From: Palsa-965 sp044448685
Lineage (GTDB): Bacteria; Bacteroidota; Bacteroidia; Palsa-965
Direction: 5' to 3'
Assembly: GCA_044448685.1 (NCBI GenBank)
Contig: JBIOHC010000048.1
Coordinates: 1-34,167, forward strand
Length of the DNA stretch: 34,167 nucleotides
The position numbers and the translations under genes were made by a program. A model generated the notes under the pieces. It made no database searches. It had not been told where the DNA came from and saw nothing but the letters and a program-made list of their open reading frames with translations. Shown here in pieces: positions 6,915 to 15,846 of this stretch (within the stretch, counting starts at the first letter, position 1; every line of letters begins with the position of its first letter).

Positions 6915-9872
6915 TTATTCAATACTAATTTCATCAATAAAAATATACGCCTTGCCCCCTGCTCCGGGATGCCAGTCGGGCAGGCGCCCGTAATTCATCG
7001 CTTTCACCTTAATATATCTGGTCTTCTGCTTCCTCACATCCACACCCAGCTCTCTGATCTGTACCCTTTCATCATTCTCGGCTATGTTATGATCAACGGT
7101 AACAAGGTGCTTGAACTTCTTTCCGTCAGAAGAAGTGAAAAACTCCACCTCCTTAGGCATAATAATCCAGGCATTCTCATCCTGTAAGAATTCGGCACTC
7201 ACATGACTTATCATCTGGGATGAACCCAGATCAATAATGGCCTCAAAATCCTGCCCCTGATAGCCCTGCCATTTACCTTTTCTCCAGTTCAGATCTCCAT
7301 GTACTCCGTCAATCAATGCCTCATCTCCTCCTCCTGAATACTGAGGACTGTAGGTTGAATTAATCTTTACCGTCCACCAGTTGGGAAATTTATAAAAGGT
7401 GCCTGTGCTTATTCCGCTGTGTATGGAGCTGTCCTTTTCATTCCAGGCTCTGGCCTTGATAGTGGTGGTCTTTGAGAGGACTAAAGGTTTGGTATAGGCC
7501 TTATCGGTTTGATCGGGCTGACTTTGATCTTTCGTATAATGAATTTCCGTTCCTGATTTGGCTTCATCTATTCTCACCTCTTCTTTTTCACGAAACAGAA
7601 AAGAGGTGGCATTGAAGATTGGGGCCGGAATAAAATCCTCCACTTTACCCGCTCCGCTCAGGGGTTTGCAGGCACTCTTTCCTGCACACTCCGTGCAGGG
7701 CTTGGAGCCCATCTCAAAGTTCAGGCTCTCCCCGTTCATGATATCAGCATGGGGAAGAACAAGCGGATCATTGGGTGCATGCGAGCTGGTACAGGTTTGT
7801 ACATAATGATTTTCGTCCGAAAGATTTTTAGCATGTACAGTAAAGAGTTTCCCGTTCTCCAGATGTATACGTACTTCCGGAAACAAGGGCGCTCCGATTG
7901 AATAAGCAGGGCTGCCCGGTGTGACGGAATAAAATCCCATAGCACTCAGTACATACCAGGCGCTCATCTGTCCGCAGTCTTCATTGCCTATGAGTCCGTC
8001 CGGTGTTGCTTTGTAAAACTGAGTGAGTATACAGTGAACGAGATCCTGTGTTTTCCAGGGCTGGGCGCAGTAATTGTACAGATAGGCTATATGATGGCTG
8101 GGTTCATTACCGTGTGCATACTGTCCTATCATACCTGTTATATCGGCCTGATCACGCCCTGTTGTCTTGCTGCTGGTTGAAAAAAGTGAGTCCAGCTTAT
8201 GCGCGAAACCGGCCTTCCCTCCCATCATGTCTATCAACCGGGGGAAATCATGGAGTACAAAAAAAGTGTACTGCCAGGCATTGGCTTCTGTATAATGATT
8301 GTTCACCTCCCTGGGCTCAAAAGGCTCCAGCCAGCCCCCGTTGCAGCGGGGACGCATAAACCCCGTGCCGGCATCGAACACATTGCGGTAATACTGAGAA
8401 CGGTGCAGGAACTTTTTTTCTATGTCATGCTTATCCTGTAAGAAAGCCATTTCGGATATACACCAGTCGTCATAGGCATATTCCAATGTCCTGGAAACAG
8501 ATTCCGCCTCATCATCAGCCGACAGATATTCCTGGGAACGGTATGTTGCCAGCCCGTTCCGGTTTTCCATTGCACTGTGCTGCATGGCTTCGAGGGCCAG
8601 CTTCTGATCATATCCTTTCAACCCTTTTATGGCTGCATCGGCAATAACAGCTACACTGTGGTAACCGATCATACAGTCCGTTTCATTCGACGCAAGCTCC
8701 CAGACGGGCAGACGACCTCCCTGCTGGTACTGGGCCAGGAAGGTTTGTATAAAATCATTCGTGCGGTTCTGTTCTATAATGGTATAAAGCGGATGAGCCC
8801 CCCGGAAGGTATCCCACAAAGAAAAAACCGAGTAATACGTAAACCCTTTGGCCTTGTGAATCTTATTATCCCGCCCCCTGTAGCTGCTGTCCACATCCAT
8901 ATTCAGATTAGGCTGCACCATGGTATGGTAAAGAGCTGTATAGAATATCTTCAGCTTGTCGGGATCAGGGCCGCTCACCTCTATCCTGCCCAGCTCTTCT
9001 TCCCAGGCTTTGGAAGCATCCTTACTTACTTTCTGAAAATCCCATCCCGGTATTTCTGCACGCAGATTCTTACGGGCTCCTTCCATGCTTACCGTAGAAA
9101 TACCGACCTTGACCAGTATACTGTCACCGGCATTTGTTTCAAAGCTGAATACCCCTCCCCTGTCCTTTCCGGGTTCATCCGATCCTTCCTTTGCATCGCC
9201 CTGAAGAATAGAAGTCTTGAATGGCTTGGAAAACTCCAGTGAAAAATAAATATGCTGATCCTTAGCCCAGGACTGGCTCCGCCTCATCCCTTCCAGATGT
9301 GTTTTATCCAGCACTTCCAGATGACTTTCCAGCGTCTTGTCGCGGTGATATAAATCAACGACGATATTTCCTGTGCCCGCTTTCGGGAAAATATATTTAT
9401 GAAAACCGGCCCTTAGTGTGGCCGTTAATTCGACCATGATATCACTCTTGTTCAGCCTTACGGCATAATAACCGGGACTGGCTTTTTCATACTGATGTGA
9501 AAAAGTGGAGGAGTAATTCCGGCTGTCGAGGCTGGGCGTACCTGTAAAGGGCATGAGAAGTATATCTCCATAATCGCTGCATCCTGTTCCGCTCAGATGG
9601 GTATGGGAAAAACCGAGAATTGTCGTATCCGAATAATGATATCCTCCGCATCCATCCCAGCTTCCGTCAGCACGTGTATCCGGACTGAGTTGAACCATTC
9701 CGAAAGGCAGTGTAGCTCCCGGAAAGGTATGCCCGTGACCTCCTGTTCCTATAAAAGGATCTACATAACGTACAAAACCTGAAACACCTGATTTATCCTG
9801 TTCCTTCCCTTCTTTACAGGAAAATAATACGAGGGCCAAGCCAATACAGAATAAGGAATGCCTGCTGTTCAT
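6915..9872 (-). CDS. GH92 alpha-mannosidase lipoprotein with C-terminal carbohydrate-binding modules
   Basis: This 985-aa protein starts with a lipoprotein signal (lipobox LFSC, Cys19), so it is membrane-anchored. GH92 enzymes are Ca-dependent exo-acting inverting alpha-mannosidases active on N-glycans and yeast mannan. Family hallmarks are YVDPFIGTGGHGHTFPGA near residue 36, GFSHTHLSGTG near 88, and GNEPSHH and IGNEDCGQMSAW in the catalytic (alpha/alpha)6 domain. After about residue 750 come two additions: a chitobiase/FN3-like module (EIHYTKDQSQP ... KARAWNEKDSS) and an F5/8-type C (discoidin) fold at the very C-terminus, ending IFIDEISIE. It is divergent from cutC and the beta-mannosidase gene, the next enzyme in the same glycan path. 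Substrate within alpha-mannosides is inferred. Confidence 0.93.
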   Translation of the reverse strand: MNSRHSLFCIGLALVLFSCKEGKEQDKSGVSGFVRYVDPFIGTGGHGHTFPGATLPFGMVQLSPDTRADGSWDGCGGYHYSDTTILGFSHTHLSGTGCSDYGDILLMPFTGTPSLDSRNYSSTFSHQYEKASPGYYAVRLNKSDIMVELTATLRAGFHKYIFPKAGTGNIVVDLYHRDKTLESHLEVLDKTHLEGMRRSQSWAKDQHIYFSLEFSKPFKTSILQGDAKEGSDEPGKDRGGVFSFETNAGDSILVKVGISTVSMEGARKNLRAEIPGWDFQKVSKDASKAWEEELGRIEVSGPDPDKLKIFYTALYHTMVQPNLNMDVDSSYRGRDNKIHKAKGFTYYSVFSLWDTFRGAHPLYTIIEQNRTNDFIQTFLAQYQQGGRLPVWELASNETDCMIGYHSVAVIADAAIKGLKGYDQKLALEAMQHSAMENRNGLATYRSQEYLSADDEAESVSRTLEYAYDDWCISEMAFLQDKHDIEKKFLHRSQYYRNVFDAGTGFMRPRCNGGWLEPFEPREVNNHYTEANAWQYTFFVLHDFPRLIDMMGGKAGFAHKLDSLFSTSSKTTGRDQADITGMIGQYAHGNEPSHHIAYLYNYCAQPWKTQDLVHCILTQFYKATPDGLIGNEDCGQMSAWYVLSAMGFYSVTPGSPAYSIGAPLFPEVRIHLENGKLFTVHAKNLSDENHYVQTCTSSHAPNDPLVLPHADIMNGESLNFEMGSKPCTECAGKSACKPLSGAGKVEDFIPAPIFNATSFLFREKEEVRIDEAKSGTEIHYTKDQSQPDQTDKAYTKPLVLSKTTTIKARAWNEKDSSIHSGISTGTFYKFPNWWTVKINSTYSPQYSGGGDEALIDGVHGDLNWRKGKWQGYQGQDFEAIIDLGSSQMISHVSAEFLQDENAWIIMPKEVEFFTSSDGKKFKHLVTVDHNIAENDERVQIRELGVDVRKQKTRYIKVKAMNYGRLPDWHPGAGGKAYIFIDEISIE

Positions 9873-9927
9873 CCGGGTAAATTTACAACAATCCTTCAGG
9901 ACAGAAAATCACTTATCCCAATTTGAA

Positions 9928-9935
9928 TATCTTTG
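9928..9935 (+). promoter_or_regulatory. -7 element of cutC-beta-mannosidase operon
   Basis: TATCTTTG matches TAnnTTTG and ends 20 bp before the ATG at 9956. It makes the ATG at 9956 a better start than an in-frame TTG at 9923, which lies upstream of the element. Confidence 0.65.
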
Positions 9936-9955
9936 ATATATATCCTTGTACGTTC

Positions 9956-10630
9956 ATGCCCCAGCTTGAAATCTGTTGTTACTCCTATACCAGTGCACTC
10001 CATGCTTCTTCCGGTGGTGCTAACCGTATAGAGCTTTGTGCACCGGGCTCCGGTGGACTAACCCCTGACCGCCAGACAATCGTTCACTGCCGCTCCCTGA
10101 ACGATATCGCTCTCTTTATCATGATCAGGCCCCGTGCCGGCAATTTCTGCTATACTCAGGAGGAGTTTGAAGAAATGAAAGAAAACATTCGTATGGCCAA
10201 ACTCCTTGGGGCCGATGGGGTGGTTTTCGGTATCCTTAACCCCGATTATACGGTTGATGTAGCCCGTAACACCGAACTGGCCAGACTTGCCTATCCTATG
10301 TATGCTACCTTCCACAAAGCTTTTGACCTGTGCCGTGACCTGGAAAAAGCCCTCGATGATTGTGTGGATTGCGGGATGCACCGTATTCTGACTTCCGGCG
10401 GACAGGCGACTGCTCTCAGTGGTTTTGCTGCCATCAGTCACCTCGTAAGTTATGCCAATGACCGTATCATTCTTATTGCCGGTGGTGGTGTAAGGGCATC
10501 CAATATTAATGCACTGCATATTCCCGGACTTTCTGAATATCATTCCTCCGCCATCCTTTCGGGTACGGATGCTGACCTGACGGAAATACAGGGCCTGCGC
10601 CGCCGTATAGATTCCTTTTCTACCAAATGA
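9956..10630 (+). CDS. cutC: CutC family TIM-barrel protein
   Basis: This 224-aa protein has the usual CutC length. Matching motifs are the N-terminal LEICCYS, GANRIELC, GGLTPD, MIRPRAGNF, GADGVVFG, TFHKAFD, ILTSGGQ and the phosphate-binding-like IAGGGV. CutC is named for a copper-tolerance phenotype, but its biochemical role is uncertain and its fold is that of a TIM-barrel enzyme. The gene's stop overlaps the start of the GH2 beta-mannosidase by 4 bp (ATGA), so the two are translationally coupled. That context hints at a metabolic rather than metal-handling role here (inference). The start is chosen from the promoter position. Confidence 0.93.
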   Translation: MPQLEICCYSYTSALHASSGGANRIELCAPGSGGLTPDRQTIVHCRSLNDIALFIMIRPRAGNFCYTQEEFEEMKENIRMAKLLGADGVVFGILNPDYTVDVARNTELARLAYPMYATFHKAFDLCRDLEKALDDCVDCGMHRILTSGGQATALSGFAAISHLVSYANDRIILIAGGGVRASNINALHIPGLSEYHSSAILSGTDADLTEIQGLRRRIDSFSTK

Positions 10631-13197
10631 GACACTCCGCACTGTTCAAACACTTCGCTCTGCTTCTGTTTCTGTTTCTGAGTCTTTCAACATGGGCGCA
10701 ACACATGGGCGTCGTTGATCTTCCACTCCAGAACTGGAAATTTTCAGAAGCCGGTAAGGATGACTGGAAACCGGCTACCGTACCGGGAAATATCCACCTC
10801 GATTTACTGAACAATAAACTGATTCCCGATCCGACATACGGTGAGAACTATAAGAAATGCCAATGGGTGGAGCAGAAAGACTGGGAATATGCTACCATCC
10901 TGAACCATGATTCAGTCCGCTGGCATGTCCTGAACGGTGCCAATGCCGAACTGGTATTTGAAGGCCTGGATACCTATGCCGATATTTTTCTGAACGACTC
11001 CCTGATTCTGCATACGGAAAACATGTTCCGCATGTATACCCTCCGGGTTGAAAAAATACTGAAACAAGGAGATAACAAACTCCGTATCCGCTTTCATTCT
11101 CCTCCTGCCTATGTCCGCGAACATATGATGAAATCAGGAATTCGTTACCCGGCCGATAATGACAGCACGGCTCCTTATACACGTAAGTCGCCCCTCCAAT
11201 ACGGCTGGGATTTCGCCCCCCGTATGCTTACCTGTGGCATACGGCAGAAAGCGCATATACTTTATTGGCACGACCTCATCATACGTGATGTACAGATGAC
11301 AACTCAGCAGCTCAGCAAGGCCAGGGCAGAGATGATGATACATCTGACACTTGAGTCCACCCGCCCCGATACTGTATTAATTGCCGTTGAAGCCTTTCAA
11401 ATCTCCGCACATGTTCCTGTCTCAAAAGGAACTTCTGAGATTCATATCCCCTTTACAATAGAGCACCCCAGCCTCTGGTGGCCTGCCGGAATGGGAGAGC
11501 CGAATATGTATGAAATAGCTGTTTCAGCAATCGGTAAGCAATACAAATCTTTCCGCCGCGTTTCCTTCGGATTGAGAACAGTGGAGCTGGTCAATGAAAC
11601 AGATTCCATCGGAACCTCTTTCTTCTTCCGGGTAAACGGAAAACCTCTCTATATAAAAGGTGCCAACATCCTGCCCCCTCCACTCCTTCAGAAAGTTTCC
11701 GATTACAATACTTCTATACAGAGCCAGTTCACGGATCTGCCCCTGAATATGATCCGTGTATGGGGAGGAGGTGTTTATGGTGATGGAGAATTGTATCACT
11801 ATGCTGATCAGAACGGAATACTGGTATGGCAGGATTTTATGTTCAGCGGCACCCTCTACCCCGGTGATTCTGCATTTCTTCAGAATGTGGAAGCCGAAGC
11901 GAGAGATAACATCCTGCGTCTCCGTAACCACCCTTCTCTTGCGCTCTGGTGCGGAAACAACGAAATAGAAGTGGCCTGGAAAAACTGGGGCTGGCAAAAA
12001 ACATTTCACTACAGCACGGAAGATACCACGCGTCTGATGAAGGATTACAATTCCTTGTTCAGGCAACTTTTACCCCGCCTGATCACCTTCCTCGATAACG
12101 GACGTTCCTACCTCCCTTCCAGCCCCATCAGCAACTGGGGCAAGGCTGGTGATTTTAAAAAAGGTGATAATCACTATTGGGGTGTATGGCATGGGGAAGA
12201 AGATTTTGGGGCTTATAACACCCATGTAGGAAGGTTTATGAGCGAATTCGGTTTCCCGTCCTTTCCTTCTGTGAACAGTATCCGGCATTTTAACGGGGAA
12301 ACAAATCCGGATGTAAACTCCCCTGTGATGAAAGCCCATCAGTTCAGCTATAAGGGAAACGGGCTTATTGAAAAATACATCGACAGGCATTACCGCAAGC
12401 CTAAGGACTTTGAATCTTTTGTTTATCTCAGCCAGCTTCTTCAGGCTGAAGGAATGAAGACAGCCATCGAAGCCCAGCGCAGGAACAAACCGGCCTGTAT
12501 GGGTTCCTTATTCTGGCAGTGGAATGATTACTGGCCTTCTGTTTCCTGGAGTGTCATGGACTATTACGGAGACCCCAAGGCTGGTTTTTATGCTGCCTAT
12601 AAAGCATTTGCACCTGTCCTGCTTAGCGCCTGGACGGAAAAAGGGATGCTGAGAATAAATGCCGTTACAGATGATGAAAAAACAAGATCAGGAGAACTCG
12701 TCATAGAAGTAAGCGATCTGTATGGAAAGCATAAAACCGAAATAAAAAAGAATGTGAAATTCAAAGGCAATGAACGTATTTTCTCCCAGCTGATGCAAAG
12801 CGGAAACCCGGAGAAGAATACAAAGACAACAGCCCTGCTGGATGGATATGATCTCACAGATTGTGTCCTGTCCTATTCCATGGCATTAAATAAGGATACG
12901 TCCTGCAGCGGCATCTTTTATTTTACAGAGCCTAAAAATCTCCAACTTCCCCAGCCCCATATTACCTTCACCATCAAAAAGGTGGATGATCACTTTGTAC
13001 TCTACGTCAAAAGCGATGTCCTGGCTAAAAATGTTTTTATCACCACCACCGAAGGCACCGGAGCCCTTGCCGATGAAAATTATGTTGACCTCCTGCCCGG
13101 TAAAGAAAAATCAATTATCTTTTTCTCAGACCTTAGTGAAGAGAAACTGAAAAAAGGGATTGTACTGAAAAGTCTTTGGGATACGTATAGTAAGTAG
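10627..13197 (+). CDS. GH2 beta-mannosidase, exported
   Basis: This 856-aa protein has a signal peptide (hydrophobic stretch to about residue 24, cut after TWAQ). It is a full-length GH2 enzyme: N-terminal jelly-roll (WKFSEAGKDDWKPATVPG; PLQYGWDFAPRML), immunoglobulin-like domain and catalytic TIM barrel. The acid/base is E446 in WCGNNEIE and the nucleophile E540 in MSEFGFPS. The WCGNNE and FWQWNDYWPSVSWS segments are characteristic of beta-mannosidases rather than beta-galactosidases. It removes terminal beta-1,4-mannose, for instance from Man-beta-1,4-GlcNAc left after GH92 action. It starts within the cutC stop. A 24-bp perfect palindrome follows the stop. Confidence 0.93.
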   Translation: MRHSALFKHFALLLFLFLSLSTWAQHMGVVDLPLQNWKFSEAGKDDWKPATVPGNIHLDLLNNKLIPDPTYGENYKKCQWVEQKDWEYATILNHDSVRWHVLNGANAELVFEGLDTYADIFLNDSLILHTENMFRMYTLRVEKILKQGDNKLRIRFHSPPAYVREHMMKSGIRYPADNDSTAPYTRKSPLQYGWDFAPRMLTCGIRQKAHILYWHDLIIRDVQMTTQQLSKARAEMMIHLTLESTRPDTVLIAVEAFQISAHVPVSKGTSEIHIPFTIEHPSLWWPAGMGEPNMYEIAVSAIGKQYKSFRRVSFGLRTVELVNETDSIGTSFFFRVNGKPLYIKGANILPPPLLQKVSDYNTSIQSQFTDLPLNMIRVWGGGVYGDGELYHYADQNGILVWQDFMFSGTLYPGDSAFLQNVEAEARDNILRLRNHPSLALWCGNNEIEVAWKNWGWQKTFHYSTEDTTRLMKDYNSLFRQLLPRLITFLDNGRSYLPSSPISNWGKAGDFKKGDNHYWGVWHGEEDFGAYNTHVGRFMSEFGFPSFPSVNSIRHFNGETNPDVNSPVMKAHQFSYKGNGLIEKYIDRHYRKPKDFESFVYLSQLLQAEGMKTAIEAQRRNKPACMGSLFWQWNDYWPSVSWSVMDYYGDPKAGFYAAYKAFAPVLLSAWTEKGMLRINAVTDDEKTRSGELVIEVSDLYGKHKTEIKKNVKFKGNERIFSQLMQSGNPEKNTKTTALLDGYDLTDCVLSYSMALNKDTSCSGIFYFTEPKNLQLPQPHITFTIKKVDDHFVLYVKSDVLAKNVFITTTEGTGALADENYVDLLPGKEKSIIFFSDLSEEKLKKGIVLKSLWDTYSK

Positions 13198-13211
13198 CAG
13201 AGTGGTGTTTA

Positions 13212-13235
13212 TCATTCTGAGGCGCCTCAGAATGA
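13212..13235. repeat. Perfect 24-bp palindrome between convergent operons
   Basis: TCATTCTGAGGC followed directly by GCCTCAGAATGA is perfectly self-complementary. It sits between the ends of the beta-mannosidase gene and the asparaginase gene. It may be a REP-type element or a bidirectional terminator; no T-tract follows on either side. Confidence 0.7.
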
Positions 13236-13260
13236 CAAAGTGACTCCAAAAGAACAAAGA

Positions 13261-14241
13261 CTATTTTAAATAATACTCCGAATCAACCAACCGATTCCCC
13301 TCAGCATCATGAATGGCATAATTAAACCCCTTCGCAACCGCATAAGCCCCGGTCTCCCCTTGTTTGTTCAAAGCCAGAAAACCCACCTGCATATCAGTGT
13401 AATTTGGATTCTTATTTATTAAACGTTGAATAGCTTCCCGGCAGGCCTTATCCGGACTCATACCCTGGCGCATAAGTTCCACCACCAGAAAGCTTCCGCA
13501 TACCTTCATTACCGCTTCTCCGACACCTGTGGCACAGGCAGCACCTACTTCATTATCCACATACATACCGGCTCCGATAATAGGTGAGTCACCTACACGC
13601 CCGTGAATTTTATACGCCATTCCGCTGGTAGTACAGGAACCGCTCAGATTCCCTTCTTCATCCAGAGCCAGCATTCCGATGGTATCGTGGTTTTCAATAT
13701 TGACAACCGGTTTATAATTCGTCTTTTTAAGCCATTCCTTCCAGGCTTTTTCACTGGCTTCACTGAGCTTGCCGTTTTCCTTTCTAAATCCATTATCCAG
13801 CGCAAAACGCTGAGCTCCTTCACCCACGAGCATAACATGGGGTGTTTTTTCCATCACCATACGGGCTACGGAAACAGGATGCCTGATCTGCTGTAAAAAA
13901 GCTACGGATCCGCATTCCCCTTTTTCATTCATAATGCATGCATCGAGGGTCACCTTCCCATCCCTGTCGGGTAAACCTCCCAGCCCTACACTGTGATTGG
14001 TGAAGTCGGCCTCGGTTACATTGACACCTTTCTCTACCGCATCCAGTGCGCAGCCCTTTGCACTGAGAATTTTCCAGGCTGCTTCATTGGCATCCATACC
14101 ATGCTTCCAGGTCGATATCACAATGGGTTTACGCACCGGGCCCGGCGTATTCACGGAGGCTTTTCCAACCCGCGGAAGACCCGTCAGTACTGCTGCTCCA
14201 GCAAGAGCTGTGCTTTGAATAAATTTCCGGCGACTGGTCAT
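13261..14241 (-). CDS. N4-(beta-N-acetylglucosaminyl)-L-asparaginase (glycosylasparaginase), Tat-exported
   Basis: This 326-aa Ntn-hydrolase has a twin-arginine signal (SRRKFIQSTALAGAAVLTG). It cleaves the GlcNAc-Asn bond, the last linkage between an N-glycan and the peptide. The autoproteolysis motif NHDTIGM places the N-terminal nucleophile of the beta chain at Thr187. GRVGDSPIIGAGMYVDNEVGAACATG is the conserved substrate-binding stretch. The alpha chain would be about residues 35-186 after signal removal. It is the last gene of the minus-strand operon, and its ATG overlaps the GH20 stop by 4 bp. Length and motifs fit the glycosylasparaginase group better than isoaspartyl peptidases. Confidence 0.93.
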   Translation of the reverse strand: MTSRRKFIQSTALAGAAVLTGLPRVGKASVNTPGPVRKPIVISTWKHGMDANEAAWKILSAKGCALDAVEKGVNVTEADFTNHSVGLGGLPDRDGKVTLDACIMNEKGECGSVAFLQQIRHPVSVARMVMEKTPHVMLVGEGAQRFALDNGFRKENGKLSEASEKAWKEWLKKTNYKPVVNIENHDTIGMLALDEEGNLSGSCTTSGMAYKIHGRVGDSPIIGAGMYVDNEVGAACATGVGEAVMKVCGSFLVVELMRQGMSPDKACREAIQRLINKNPNYTDMQVGFLALNKQGETGAYAVAKGFNYAIHDAEGNRLVDSEYYLK

Positions 14242-15842
14242 GGCTTTGCAGTTTGAGTAAGGAAATGTCTTGCATAATGCACTTGCATCTTATCAAGCAG
14301 GGATGTATGCTGTTTCAAGCGTTTCAGAAAAGAGGAATAATTTTTTTGCCCTTGCGCTGTCCACAAGGCTTCCGACAAGGCACACATACGGGGTACTGAC
14401 ATATATTCCACCTGTGAAAAGGTAGTGATATATTCTGTCCATACATTACCCTGAGCACCGACGATATATTTAAGGGCTTCTTTGCGTTGTGCAGGACGAA
14501 TCTCCCCGATCGGATTGAAAGCATAAACAGCTTCGAGGGGATTGAATCCTCCTATGGCCAAAGGTTCTTTTGCTTTGTCCTTGCTTTGGTAATGGTCAAA
14601 ATAACAGGGTTTGCCAGGTGTCATGATAACGGTGTGTTTCATTTCCATAGCCTTGAGCCCCCCTGCAGTCCCCCTCCAGCTCATCACTGTTGCATTGGGT
14701 GCCAGTCCACCATCCAGAATCTCGTCCCAGCCAATAAGCTGTTTGCCTTTTTTATTCAGATGCTTTTCGATACGGCGTATAAAATAACTCTGTAATTCAT
14801 TTTCATCTTTGAGCCCTTCTTTCTTAATCAGTGCCTGGCATTTGGGACAGGCTTTCCATCTGTCCTTCGCACATTCATCTCCTCCTATATGTATATACTG
14901 TCCGGGAAACAAATCAGCTACCTCATCCAGAATATGCTCCAGAAAAGTGAATGTTTCTTCGGTAGGACAGTACACATCCTTGAATTCTCCCCAGGTTGTT
15001 GCCACCGGGAAAGGGCCTCCTGTACAGGAGTATTGCGGATACGCGGAAAGTGCCGCCTGTGCATGACCGGGCAGTTCTATTTCAGGAACCACCACTATAT
15101 GCCTGGCATCGGCATAAGCAAGTACTTCCTTTATATCTGCCTGTGTATAAAAACCTCCGTGCTGCTTTCCGTCATAACGGGCAGTATCGCTCGGTTTACC
15201 GATTACCGTTTCTTTTCGCACGGAACCGATTTCTGTCAGCCTTGGATATTGTTTTATTTCTATCCTCCAGCCCTGATCATCTGTCAGGTGCCAATGAAAC
15301 ACATTGAATTTATACAGAGCCAGATAATCCAGATAACGTTCCACTTCTTCCTTGGTAAAGAAATGCCGGCACACATCCAGGTGCATTCCCCTCCAGGAAT
15401 AAAACGGCTCATCCCGGATTTTCAAGCAATGTAATGTATTGCCCGTTCCGCAAAGCTGTACCAGGGTCTGCATACCGTGAAAAACACCTGTAGGATAACC
15501 TGTTAATTCAATATGTTTTGGCTTGATTCGGAGCGCATAGAACTCTTCAGCCGCTCTTGCATTCCCTTCATTGCCGTGCTCTAAACGTATGTAATTGCCG
15601 GCGGGCTTATGCGGGCTCACCGTTAATGTAAAGCCCAGATTTTTCTGTAATTGCCCGTTGAATACATTGATCTCTTTTGTGAATTCCTGCAGACTATCGA
15701 CCAGCACAGTGGTATTGCTGAGCCTGAAGAAACCTGTATCCGTTTTTATTTCCAGAGGAAGAGGAATGATGCAGGGTATTTGTTTCTGAGCCCCGGCATG
15801 AAGAACGAAACAGATGCTGAGTATAAAGATTAGCTGCTTCAT
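14238..15842 (-). CDS. GH20 beta-N-acetylhexosaminidase, exported
   Basis: This 534-aa protein begins MKQLIFILSICFVLHAGAQ, a classic signal peptide. That supports the ATG at 15842 over a longer frame reaching 15920, which would overlap the upstream gene. A GH20b-type N-terminal domain is followed by the catalytic barrel: WRGMHLDVCRHFF, WHLTDDQGWRIEIKQYP, and the catalytic pair D322-E323 in HIGGDECAKDRWK. GH20 enzymes use substrate-assisted catalysis to release terminal beta-GlcNAc or GalNAc. In this locus it would cut the chitobiose core GlcNAc-beta-1,4-GlcNAc. It lies 4 bp downstream of the SoxB-like gene and overlaps the asparaginase gene. Confidence 0.95.
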   Translation of the reverse strand: MKQLIFILSICFVLHAGAQKQIPCIIPLPLEIKTDTGFFRLSNTTVLVDSLQEFTKEINVFNGQLQKNLGFTLTVSPHKPAGNYIRLEHGNEGNARAAEEFYALRIKPKHIELTGYPTGVFHGMQTLVQLCGTGNTLHCLKIRDEPFYSWRGMHLDVCRHFFTKEEVERYLDYLALYKFNVFHWHLTDDQGWRIEIKQYPRLTEIGSVRKETVIGKPSDTARYDGKQHGGFYTQADIKEVLAYADARHIVVVPEIELPGHAQAALSAYPQYSCTGGPFPVATTWGEFKDVYCPTEETFTFLEHILDEVADLFPGQYIHIGGDECAKDRWKACPKCQALIKKEGLKDENELQSYFIRRIEKHLNKKGKQLIGWDEILDGGLAPNATVMSWRGTAGGLKAMEMKHTVIMTPGKPCYFDHYQSKDKAKEPLAIGGFNPLEAVYAFNPIGEIRPAQRKEALKYIVGAQGNVWTEYITTFSQVEYMSVPRMCALSEALWTAQGQKNYSSFLKRLKQHTSLLDKMQVHYARHFLTQTAKP

Positions 15843-15846
15843 CCTG

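Noticed and set aside
8577..9242. 221-aa plus-strand reading frame
   Set aside because: Fully antisense to the GH92 catalytic domain, with no recognisable motif.
10058..10642. 194-aa minus-strand reading frame
   Set aside because: Antisense to cutC, whose family motifs are clear.
14889..15434. 181-aa plus-strand reading frame
   Set aside because: Antisense to the GH20 catalytic region, with no motif.
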